A stretch of DNA of 64,000 bases from the NCBI GenBank assembly GCA_964562175.1, contig CAZLRV010000001.1, positions 1-64,000 on the forward strand. Reading direction: 5' to 3'. The DNA is from CAZCJU01 sp964562175. Its GTDB lineage: Bacteria; Bacillota; Clostridia; Oscillospirales; CAG-272. Shown here piece after piece: positions 23,830-32,021 of the stretch. Position numbers and translations under genes: made by a program. The notes under the pieces were generated by a model, which was not told the DNA's origin, did no database searches, and saw only the letters and a program-made list of their open reading frames with translations. Position 1 is the first letter of the stretch, and each line of letters begins with the position of its first letter.

Positions 23830-24856
23830 GGTTGAGATATACGGTTGCTCGCACGATGAGCGAATCGGTGTGAAAATTCACGGTCTTCCGTCGGGAATTT
23901 GCCTTGATATGGAGCAAATAGACCGATTTTTGGCAAGACGCAAGCCCGTCGATGCAAATTCCACACCTCGGCGTGAGTCTGACAGCTTCATTATAGCCTC
24001 GGGTATGACGAACGGTGTTACCGACGGAGGTATGCTTGAGGCTTATACGTTAAACAAAAATACAAGATCGGGCGATTACGAAAGCATAAAATATACCCCT
24101 CGTCCCGGACACGCCGATTACGCCGCATATCTAAAGGACGGTGAGAGCTACGACAACACCGGCGGCGGACGTTTTTCGGGCAGGATGACCGCACCGCTCT
24201 GCTTTGCGGGAGCGATATTCAAACAGCTTCTCGGTGATATGGGGATTTGCGTTTCGGCAAAAATAGACATGATAGCCGGAATATACGATATTGATGACGG
24301 CGTTATCGAAGATGAGCATTTTGCGGTCTATTCGCGTGAATGCGGAGACCGTATGCGCGAGGCGATAGCGGCGGCACGCATGGAGCGCGACAGCGTGGGC
24401 GGTATCATATCGTGCCGAGCCGACGGTGTGCCCTGCGGTATAGGCGATTGCTATTTCGGAGGACTTGAGGGCAAGATAGCTCCGTACATATTCGCCGTTC
24501 CCGCCGTAAAGGGCATTGAATTCGGTTCGGGCTTTCGCAGTGCGTCTATGAGAGGAAGCGAAAACAACGACGGCTATTACTCAAACGGTGAGAACATTTA
24601 CACAAAAACGAACAATTGCGGCGGTATTCTCGGCGGTATTTCCACCGGCGGCACGATAAGCTTTCGTGCGGCAATAAAGCCGACTCCGTCGATAGGCAAG
24701 CAGCAGGACAGTGTCGACCTGCGAACGCTTGAGGAAAAAAAGATAACCGTAGGCGGCAGGCACGATCCGTGTATCGTTCCGCGAGGCGTGGTCTGCATTG
24801 AGGCCGCCGCTTGTATTGCGATCTACAACGCCATTGCACAGGAGGGCGAAAAATGA
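23816..24856 (+). CDS. aroC: Chorismate synthase
   Basis: A 346-residue FMN-dependent chorismate synthase, final step of the pathway. The family block PRPGHADYAAYLKDG is near residue 98, followed by GGGRFSGRMTAP, a divergent form of the usual GRSSARET flavin-binding block. The C-terminal part has FRAAIKPTPSI and RHDPCIVPRG, conserved in the family. The start is ATG 23816 (GGGTGG five bases upstream), inside the end of aroA; a longer in-frame start at 23789 would add residues with no family match. It overlaps aroEK by 4 bp. Confidence 0.94.
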   Translation: MKFCKVEIYGCSHDERIGVKIHGLPSGICLDMEQIDRFLARRKPVDANSTPRRESDSFIIASGMTNGVTDGGMLEAYTLNKNTRSGDYESIKYTPRPGHADYAAYLKDGESYDNTGGGRFSGRMTAPLCFAGAIFKQLLGDMGICVSAKIDMIAGIYDIDDGVIEDEHFAVYSRECGDRMREAIAAARMERDSVGGIISCRADGVPCGIGDCYFGGLEGKIAPYIFAVPAVKGIEFGSGFRSASMRGSENNDGYYSNGENIYTKTNNCGGILGGISTGGTISFRAAIKPTPSIGKQQDSVDLRTLEEKKITVGGRHDPCIVPRGVVCIEAAACIAIYNAIAQEGEK

Positions 24857-26094
24857 GCTTCGGTCTTATCGGAAAAAAGCTGACACACAGCAAAAGTCCC
24901 ACACTGCATTCGTTTTTCGGCTCGTACAAGTACGACCTTATCGAGCTTGAGGCATGGGAGCTTGATACATTTTTTGCAAAGGCTGATTTTGACGGCTTAA
25001 ACGTGACCATTCCATACAAGACCGATGTTTTGAAATACTGTGATGAGCTGTCGGAGGATGCACGTGCTTGCGGCTGTGTTAATACAATAGTCAAGCGTAA
25101 GGACGGCACTCTGTACGGCGATAACACGGATTGGTACGGCTTTTACAAGACTCTTTGCGAGCTTCCGTTTGATCCGAGCGGTAAAAAAGCCCTCGTTCTC
25201 GGAACGGGCGGTGCAAGTCTTGCGATAAAATACGCATTGAAAAAAATCGGTTGCGATCGAATAGTTTCGATAAGTCGAAGCGGTGAGAATAATTATCAAA
25301 GCATTTGCAAGCACAACGATGCGAGCATTTTGATAAACACCACACCGCTCGGAACATATCCCGCCGAGGACGGTTGTCCCTGCAACGCCGAGCTTTTTCC
25401 AAACGTCAAGGCGGTGATCGATCTTACCTACAACCCGCCTCGCACACGTTTTATTCAATACGGACAGGCAGTCGGAGCGTTAGGTATATGCGGTATGAAA
25501 ATGCTCGTTTATCAGGGGCTTCGTTCGGCGGAGCTGTTTACCGGTGAGCAGATCGACTCGTCGGCGGCGGAGCGTGCGTACCGTGCGTGCCTTGATGATA
25601 TGCTCAATATTGTTTTTGTCGGTATGCCCGGATGCGGGAAAACGACTATCGGGCGGCGTGTTGCCGAGCGTCTCGGTATGGATTTTGTCGATACGGACGA
25701 GCTTATAGAGAAAAAGCACGGCAGATCCTGCTCCGATATAATATGCTCCTGCGGAGAAAAATATTTTCGATTGCTCGAATCCGAGGTAATACGCCAAGTA
25801 TCTTCCATGCGTCGCACCGTCATTTCGACGGGCGGCGGTGCGATACTCGATCCGGAAAACCGCATATCTCTGCGTAAATGCTCTTTTGTCGTGCATTTGA
25901 GCTGTGATATGAGCAAGCTTGCGCGTCTTGACCGTCCGCTTTCCTCCGACCCCGACAGGCTTGCCGAGCTTCAACGTGTACGTATGCCGCTATACGAGCA
26001 GGTAAGCGATGCTTGTGTTGAAATGAAATACGATGTTGATACAAATCTTGAAAATGTACTGAGGGTAATAAATGAAAAAAATACTCGTTATTAA
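24853..26094 (+). CDS. aroEK: Fused shikimate dehydrogenase-shikimate kinase
   Basis: A 413-residue bifunctional protein. Residues 1-250 are AroE: LIGKKLTHSKSPTLH at the shikimate site, NVTIPYK, DNTDWYGF and the NADP-binding LGTGGASLAIKYAL. Residues about 253-413 are shikimate kinase: Walker A GMPGCGKTTIG, DTDELIE, the STGGGA motif and RPLSSDPDRLAELQ lid region. It would carry out steps four and five. AroE-AroK fusions occur in some Clostridia but are uncommon. ATG 24853 overlaps the aroC stop. The end overlaps aroQ by 23 bp. Confidence 0.95.
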   Translation: MSFGLIGKKLTHSKSPTLHSFFGSYKYDLIELEAWELDTFFAKADFDGLNVTIPYKTDVLKYCDELSEDARACGCVNTIVKRKDGTLYGDNTDWYGFYKTLCELPFDPSGKKALVLGTGGASLAIKYALKKIGCDRIVSISRSGENNYQSICKHNDASILINTTPLGTYPAEDGCPCNAELFPNVKAVIDLTYNPPRTRFIQYGQAVGALGICGMKMLVYQGLRSAELFTGEQIDSSAAERAYRACLDDMLNIVFVGMPGCGKTTIGRRVAERLGMDFVDTDELIEKKHGRSCSDIICSCGEKYFRLLESEVIRQVSSMRRTVISTGGGAILDPENRISLRKCSFVVHLSCDMSKLARLDRPLSSDPDRLAELQRVRMPLYEQVSDACVEMKYDVDTNLENVLRVINEKNTRY

Positions 26095-26500
26095 CGGGCC
26101 GAATATAAATATGCTCGGAGTAAGAGAGCCTGACATATACGGTGCCCGAACCTACGCCGATCTTTGTGATTACATAACCGAGTCCGGCACCTCACTCGGC
26201 TGTCAAATTGAGCTTTTTCAATCGAATCACGAGGGCGATATCGTTGACGAGATACAGCGTGCATACGGAAAATGCGACGGGATCGTAATAAATCCCGCCG
26301 CATATACTCACACGAGCGTTGCCATTTTAGATGCCCTAAAGGCTGTTTCCATACCCACCGTTGAGGTGCATATATCGAAAGTCTCCGAGCGTGAGGACTT
26401 TCGTCAAATATCCTACGTTCGCCAAGCGTGCGTAAAGACCTATGCGGGCTACGGATTTGAGGGCTATAAAATGGCTATTGAATATCTGTTGAGTCTTTAA
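26072..26500 (+). CDS. aroQ: 3-dehydroquinate dehydratase, type II
   Basis: A 142-residue type II dehydroquinase: INGPNINMLGVREPDIYG at the N-terminus (catalytic Tyr in the IYG turn), FQSNHEGDIVDEIQ, INPAAYTHTSVAILDAL and EVHISKVSERE. It dehydrates 3-dehydroquinate, step three, and so completes the seven-step set in this operon. It starts within the end of aroEK. Its TAA overlaps the stop of the opposing MBL lipoprotein gene by 4 bp, leaving no space for a terminator. Confidence 0.97.
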   Translation: MKKILVINGPNINMLGVREPDIYGARTYADLCDYITESGTSLGCQIELFQSNHEGDIVDEIQRAYGKCDGIVINPAAYTHTSVAILDALKAVSIPTVEVHISKVSEREDFRQISYVRQACVKTYAGYGFEGYKMAIEYLLSL

Positions 26501-27414
26501 TATTCACTCCGAAAGGCTATGTCCTCGCCGTCGGAGGTCATTACTACCGTACCGAGCAGATCGGTGCGGTATATTTTTGCTCCGAGCGTTTTAAGTTTTT
26601 CCTCGGTGTCGGAGGACATATATTCTTTCCCGTCGGCAATTGCGGTCGATATAACTGCATAGTGCGGCGATACAGCCGAAAGAAAATCCTTGCCGGAGGC
26701 TTTATTTGAGCCGTGATGTGCGATCTTTATCACGTCCGCTTCAAGCTCATAGCCGCTTTTGAGCAGCTGTGCTTCCGCTTGCGATTGAGCGTCCGCACAA
26801 AACAGCACCTTGATATTCTTATATCTCATCATCATAACTATGCTTGACTCATTGTCATCGTCAAGCGAAAGCAGCTCATCGTTTGGGCTGATAATATCAA
26901 GCTCGGCACTGCCTAATGTGAGCTTGTCGCCGACTTCGGCGTATACCGTTTTGATATCGTGCTTTTTTGCCGCTTTCATCATTTTTTCATACTCGTCGTT
27001 ATTGCCCTCGTGTGTTGTCAAATAAAGCTCATCCACCTGCAGTTTTTTTATTATCTTCGACATTGAGCCTATATGGTCCTTGTCGGGGTGAGTTGCCACG
27101 AGATATTTTATTCTCTCCGCTCCGTTGCTTTTCAAGCTCTCTATAACAAAATCGTCGTTTTCTTTATAGCCCGAATCTATCACCATATACTCGCCCTCGC
27201 ACTCAACGAGGATAAAATCCGCTTTTCCCACATCGAAAAACGTCACCTTAAGCGACGGGGTAAATGTTACCTCCTCTGCCCTCTCCGTTTGCTCCGCCGC
27301 AGTCATTTCTTCAAATCTCCCACCGCTCTCCGTATCATCGGAAACGCTTGGCGAGCAAGCGGAAAAAAGCAGGAGGAGTACGGATATGAAAGCAAGCATT
27401 GACCTTAATTTCAA
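26497..27414 (-). CDS. MBL-fold hydrolase lipoprotein (ComEC-like)
   Basis: A 305-residue extracytoplasmic protein. The N-terminus is a lipoprotein signal peptide with lipobox FSAC (Cys20). An Asp/Glu/Thr-rich linker follows, then an MBL fold with THPDKDHIG (residues about 110-118), FCADAQ and AHHGSNKASG. The pattern is that of the ComEC/Rec2-associated MBL domain, found in stand-alone surface nucleases or phosphodiesterases. TTG start follows AGGAGG. It is last in the VTC-DUF4956-CotH operon (17-bp gap). Confidence 0.9.
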   Translation of the reverse strand: MKLRSMLAFISVLLLLFSACSPSVSDDTESGGRFEEMTAAEQTERAEEVTFTPSLKVTFFDVGKADFILVECEGEYMVIDSGYKENDDFVIESLKSNGAERIKYLVATHPDKDHIGSMSKIIKKLQVDELYLTTHEGNNDEYEKMMKAAKKHDIKTVYAEVGDKLTLGSAELDIISPNDELLSLDDDNESSIVMMMRYKNIKVLFCADAQSQAEAQLLKSGYELEADVIKIAHHGSNKASGKDFLSAVSPHYAVISTAIADGKEYMSSDTEEKLKTLGAKIYRTDLLGTVVMTSDGEDIAFRSEY

Positions 27415-27431
27415 CCGTATTCCTCCTTTTC

Positions 27432-30400
27432 TTATGCCAGACCCAGCTCAGCCACCCTTGAATCGGACAGCTTAAAATAATCCGCCATATGGTCTATCGT
27501 CTGCTGTCTTTTGTCAAGAATGATATTGCGAAGTCTCTCGACATTCTTCTCCCACGAGCTTACACTGTAGGGGCATGACAATCTGTTCGATATTTCCTCT
27601 GCCGACCATTTATCCTCGTTATCTCTGTATATCCATCTTTCGATATGATAGGGCATTTCCTCTCTTATATCCTCTATAAGTGAGTCGTATATGCCGACAA
27701 GCCTGTCGGGCATAAATACCGTATTGAGCAGCTCGGCACATCGTTCAATGAATTTCTCCTTAAAGCCGGGGTTCTTCATAAACGAGCAGAGTATCAGCGT
27801 TGAGAAGCTGTTGCCCACGCCGTGACCGTTCGGGTTCATTACCTCCTCAAACATATTATACTCTTTATAGGTCGACGGGTACATACCCCAATCTATATCG
27901 TAAAATATCCACCGCCATTTACTGTCCTCATCGTGCGATTTGTAGAATTTTATATTACCCGAATCGGTATTTGAGAAAAATATTACGCATATCCAATAGT
28001 CTATAAGCTCGTCAACGTCCACCATCTCGCACGCCTTTGCGTAATTGTCCTCATTTTTCAGCGAATTTTTCTCAAGAAAATCTGTAAGCTTTTTATACTC
28101 GTCTATAGTTCCGTCAAGCACGTTGCTGTTCGATTTTATCAGATCCACCTCATCCGGATCGGCTCCCGTATGGTTTGCGATATAATTTGCGTTTATTCGC
28201 TCACGCAAGTCGTATATTCCGAAATATTCTCCGTTTATATATACGACAACGGGTTGATAGTCCATAACATCGACATTTACGTCCGTGCCGAGTACTGCCT
28301 TTGCCGCAAACGCATCTCTCATATGCGCTTTTGTCGCATCCTGTCCGCTGTTACGCAAAACCAAATTCGAAAATACGTTTATATTGCCGTCACCGAAAAA
28401 CGGATAGCATATCTCCTTCGGGCCGTATTTGTCACGCAGATTTATCGTTACGCTCTTTTGGTCATGCGCACGACTGTACTGTCCGAATACTTTTATGCCG
28501 GCATTAAACGAAAGCACCTGTGACCCGTTTTCGTCCACGTAATCAAAGTGTATCGGTCTTTCCCAATCCTGCCAATAGTTGGTGTATTTGGTCTTATATG
28601 GGAACGCCGCCGATGAATTATACTTATCGCCCTCGACAAGTATTCCGTATTTGCCGCCGAAAAGATTATCCGCATCTGTCGATAAGCACACCACGGGCAT
28701 ATTGTGTCGTCTGCCGACGATATACGATTGAGAAACATCCTCAGACGGCAGATAACCGTCCTTATAAGCTACGGCACGTATGGTTACGGTCTTTGTAATA
28801 TTTATCGCACCGGAATATTTACTTGACGCTTTTGAGGGAAGTGAGCCGTCTGTCGTATAATATACCTCCGCACCCTCCGGTGCTTTTATCGTTACCGAAG
28901 TTCCCGCCGTAACATAACCGCCCGAGGTGAGTATCTCGGGCGAAGCTATTGAAGCCTTAAGAAGCATTGAATCGTTCTGCTTACCCGGAGTCGTGTTTTC
29001 AAAAAAATATACGGTATCGTCCGTGAACGAAGCTCTTCCGGAGCTTACTCCATCAAAGAGTCTGCCGGTGTACATACTGTCAACGCAAATACCGTTTTTA
29101 TCAAATATATATACCATTTCGCCGTAGCGATTAAGTCCCATTCCGAGATATAATGTCTTTGTTTTTGAGCTGTAATACGTTTCGTCATCAAGATATATCA
29201 AACGATATTCCCCGCCGCCTACCGTAACGTCCGGCAACTTTCCGACCTTAAGATAATTCTTGCTGTCGGTTATATAATAATCCGAAAGCGAGATGCTCTC
29301 GCTTGTCGGATTGTATATTTCGATATAATCGTACAGCTCATAATAATCGTAAAGCTGACCTATTTCGTATGTCTTACCGTCCGGAGCCGTATCGAGCGTT
29401 GCGTTTACCGCAACGGCCTCATTTACAAAAAGCTCCTTATTTGAGGGATATCTTGCACTCGTTATCGATTCAAAACCGCTTATCGTATTTGCCGCCGCAG
29501 GCGTTGCCTTGGGGAAATACAGCCACTTATTGACATCGTTTTTATCTCTTCCGCACGTTACATTCGATACAAGCTCATAAACGGGGGCTGTGTCCATTGC
29601 CTCGCCCTTGCCGTTAAATATTGTAAGTGACTCCTCCTCACCCGTTAAGGTAAAGGTCGCATTTATCTCCCCACCCTGCTTATACTCGGTTTCCTTTCCG
29701 TTCATAAAGACAATAATATACTCGCCTGCGGCAAGCCTTACATCGGGAAATGCCCATTTAACGGCATTCTCCGGATTATCGGACAAGAACAGACCCGCCA
29801 ACGATATTTCTTTATCTCCGTAATTGTAAAGCTCCGCCCATGCGCCGAAATCGCCCTCTGAATCGGTAAAGGTTATACTGCTTGAGGTGGCATACTCGTT
29901 TATTCTGACCGTATTCACATCCGTACCGTGTACATTAAGCGAAAGCATGGGGTCTGTTGTCGGAGCATAAAGCTCCGCTACATTTCTCTCGCCGGGTGTG
30001 GGCTTTGCCAGCATAACGGTCTTGCCGTTTTCATCGACACCGGCGGAAATATCGGACGGAAGATCCTCTGCGGTTATTCTGCCTATTTCCTCTTTAAGCG
30101 GGCTAAACAGACATATGGTCTCCGAAACCTTGCTTATACTAAACGGCAGATGATACACGCCCGTTGCGGTATTGAATTCGTTTCTGCCGGTTGCCCAGAT
30201 CACGAGATACTCGCCGGCTTTTATCGTGATATCGGGAAGTATGCATTTTTCGGGCTTTTCGGGGTTATCGGTTATCATATAGTTTTTAAGGCTCAGATCC
30301 TCGCCCGAATCATTATACAGCTCTATCCAATCGGAATACTGCCCCATATCGTCTGTTATGGTGGACTTATTGCTTGCCATAAGCTCGTTTAGCATTATGC

Positions 30401-30524
30401 CGTTTTTATTCGGCATAACAGAGGTGCCGTCCCCCGTCTGCGTATCGTCACCCGACGGCGTACAGGAGGACAGAGCCGACAGAGCAATAGACAAAATAAG
30501 CAACAAAGAAGCGATTTTTTTCAA
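27432..30524 (-). CDS. CotH-kinase-fold lipoprotein with lamin-tail domains
   Basis: A 1030-residue surface protein. It has a lipoprotein signal peptide (lipobox LSSC, Cys21), then three lamin-tail-like beta domains (about 43-140, 200-300, 360-490), each with a WIELYN or DYIEIYN motif. A chitobiase-C-terminal-like domain with the YYTTDGSLPS motif lies at about 535-610, and a CotH domain fills about 615-960 (FGQYSRAHDQKS, GEYFGIYDLRERI, WIFYDIDWG). CotH proteins are atypical kinases; the Bacillus one phosphorylates spore-coat proteins. Start is TTG 30524 after GAGGGG. The upstream VTC and DUF4956 genes are recurrent partners of CotH. Confidence 0.92.
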   Translation of the reverse strand: MKKIASLLLILSIALSALSSCTPSGDDTQTGDGTSVMPNKNGIMLNELMASNKSTITDDMGQYSDWIELYNDSGEDLSLKNYMITDNPEKPEKCILPDITIKAGEYLVIWATGRNEFNTATGVYHLPFSISKVSETICLFSPLKEEIGRITAEDLPSDISAGVDENGKTVMLAKPTPGERNVAELYAPTTDPMLSLNVHGTDVNTVRINEYATSSSITFTDSEGDFGAWAELYNYGDKEISLAGLFLSDNPENAVKWAFPDVRLAAGEYIIVFMNGKETEYKQGGEINATFTLTGEEESLTIFNGKGEAMDTAPVYELVSNVTCGRDKNDVNKWLYFPKATPAAANTISGFESITSARYPSNKELFVNEAVAVNATLDTAPDGKTYEIGQLYDYYELYDYIEIYNPTSESISLSDYYITDSKNYLKVGKLPDVTVGGGEYRLIYLDDETYYSSKTKTLYLGMGLNRYGEMVYIFDKNGICVDSMYTGRLFDGVSSGRASFTDDTVYFFENTTPGKQNDSMLLKASIASPEILTSGGYVTAGTSVTIKAPEGAEVYYTTDGSLPSKASSKYSGAINITKTVTIRAVAYKDGYLPSEDVSQSYIVGRRHNMPVVCLSTDADNLFGGKYGILVEGDKYNSSAAFPYKTKYTNYWQDWERPIHFDYVDENGSQVLSFNAGIKVFGQYSRAHDQKSVTINLRDKYGPKEICYPFFGDGNINVFSNLVLRNSGQDATKAHMRDAFAAKAVLGTDVNVDVMDYQPVVVYINGEYFGIYDLRERINANYIANHTGADPDEVDLIKSNSNVLDGTIDEYKKLTDFLEKNSLKNEDNYAKACEMVDVDELIDYWICVIFFSNTDSGNIKFYKSHDEDSKWRWIFYDIDWGMYPSTYKEYNMFEEVMNPNGHGVGNSFSTLILCSFMKNPGFKEKFIERCAELLNTVFMPDRLVGIYDSLIEDIREEMPYHIERWIYRDNEDKWSAEEISNRLSCPYSVSSWEKNVERLRNIILDKRQQTIDHMADYFKLSDSRVAELGLA

Positions 30525-30556
30525 TATTTTCCCCTCATCTCAAAACAAGGTGATCC

Positions 30557-31240
30557 TCAGATATATTCACCCGTGCTTTTTACGAGCGTTATGGATGATA
30601 TCGTAGGATATGCCTTCAGCTTATTCAAAAACTTCGTTGAGCCTGAAATAAGACTTACCTCCATCGCAAGCTCCGAGGTATTGCCGATAAGAGCCTTCGA
30701 TTTCAAGCTGCACTTTTTCGTGCTTTTCATTACATACTTTACAACGGCTTCCTCGTCCTCGGCTTCCACGTTTATCATAAGTATATACGCATCGCCTGCC
30801 GACGGCAATCTGCTTGCGATAAGTATTATCACGCCGACAAGCGCAACGCCGAGTATTGCCAGCCAAAGCAGATTTGCACCGCACATAATGCCGGCGGCAA
30901 TGCTGAAATACAGGAACGCTATATCCATCGGGTCCTTTATCGCCGTTCTGAAACGAACTATTGACAACGCGCCGACCATACCGAGCGATATAACGATGCT
31001 TGAAGAAACCGTCAAAATTATGAGCGTCGTTATAACGTCCATGGCAAGCAGCGACACGCAAAAGCTGTGCGAATACATTACGCCTCTGTACGAGAAGCGA
31101 TATATCAAGCAGATAAGAAGTCCGAGAAGCACGGACACGAGCATCATCAATGCTCCCTGCTGAAACGATATTTCTCTGAAATTTTCAAGAAAGCCTTTCT
31201 TAAAAGCGTCGGCAAAGGTCATTGCATACTGTGAAACCAT
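30557..31240 (-). CDS. DUF4956 membrane protein
   Basis: A 227-residue protein with four predicted membrane segments between about 30 and 145 and a soluble C-terminal domain. The ALSIVRFRTAIKDPMDIAFL block around residue 95 is characteristic of DUF4956. Function is unknown. It is encoded between the VTC-domain and CotH proteins (gaps 13 and 32 bp), a neighbourhood seen repeatedly in Firmicutes. A role in polyphosphate or surface-polymer handling is inferred only from context. AAGGAG precedes the ATG. Confidence 0.88.
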   Translation of the reverse strand: MVSQYAMTFADAFKKGFLENFREISFQQGALMMLVSVLLGLLICLIYRFSYRGVMYSHSFCVSLLAMDVITTLIILTVSSSIVISLGMVGALSIVRFRTAIKDPMDIAFLYFSIAAGIMCGANLLWLAILGVALVGVIILIASRLPSAGDAYILMINVEAEDEEAVVKYVMKSTKKCSLKSKALIGNTSELAMEVSLISGSTKFLNKLKAYPTISSITLVKSTGEYI

Positions 31241-31253
31241 TTTATTCTTCTCC

Positions 31254-31955
31254 TTATATAAATGTTCTTCCGTAAACGTATTTGCTCACGGATTGGCGGG
31301 GGTACAGCTTGTTGGGCAAGACCGCCATTATATGATACGGCAAAAACTTATCGTATTTCACCTCAAGCACCTGAGCTGTCGGGCTGAAGGTCTGCGTCAA
31401 GCTGTGCGTATCCTTGAACATATCCGCACCGAGGGTAGAGCCTTTAATATCCGAATCGAGCGTTATCCGCACATTCTGCGTATCGCAAATAAAAGCTCTG
31501 CGTACATATTCGACAACCGTTTTCGGGCGATAGCCCTCAAGCGCAAGCTTATAATAAAACTCGTCGGCTACCTCATTGTTCAGCTCTTTAAGTATCGATG
31601 CATCGCCGTACATTATTTCGTCGTACACACGTCGGTCTATCCGCAACGACCTTTTTTTGCATAAGTACCTGTTTTTTTCCTTTATCTCAAGACTTATAAA
31701 CGAATCGTCATGACCGTATGCCCGTATTCTGTACTTTTTTCTTTTCTCCTCGCCGTTTTGCGAGGCGTAAAGCTCGGAGCTTCCGGCAGAATCAAAGTAC
31801 ACGCTTGATATCAAATATTTTCCGTTTTCGTCGCTGTGAGTATCAAAACGCATCATTCCGTGCAACCGATTTGCCAGCTCAAGCGACTCCGGCAGGCCTA
31901 TTATATACTTATATTCGTGTCTGTAGCCATCGGTGTCAAGCTCGAACATTTTCAT
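31254..31955 (-). CDS. VTC-domain protein, polyphosphate polymerase-like
   Basis: A 233-residue VTC-type triphosphate tunnel protein. Basic residues expected to line the tunnel are present in RHEYKYII at the N-terminus, KKYRIRAYG near 75, EIKEKNRYLCKKRSL near 95, and VKYDKFLP near 205. Yeast Vtc4 makes polyphosphate from ATP; bacterial single-domain versions next to CotH and DUF4956 are less studied. It is first in the operon, with AGGAGGTG before the ATG and a TATAAT element at 31976-31981. Confidence 0.9.
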   Translation of the reverse strand: MKMFELDTDGYRHEYKYIIGLPESLELANRLHGMMRFDTHSDENGKYLISSVYFDSAGSSELYASQNGEEKRKKYRIRAYGHDDSFISLEIKEKNRYLCKKRSLRIDRRVYDEIMYGDASILKELNNEVADEFYYKLALEGYRPKTVVEYVRRAFICDTQNVRITLDSDIKGSTLGADMFKDTHSLTQTFSPTAQVLEVKYDKFLPYHIMAVLPNKLYPRQSVSKYVYGRTFI

Positions 31956-31975
31956 CCGCTCACCTCCTTAAAACG

Positions 31976-31984
31976 ATTATACCA
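31976..31984 (-). promoter_or_regulatory. Extended -10 promoter of the VTC-CotH operon
   Basis: On the minus strand the sequence TGGTATAAT gives an extended -10 element with consensus TATAAT. The -35 position is poor (TCTATT at 17 bp). Confidence 0.6.
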
Positions 31985-32021
31985 CCTTGCGAGTATTTAA
32001 TAGACATGGATTTTGTTAATT

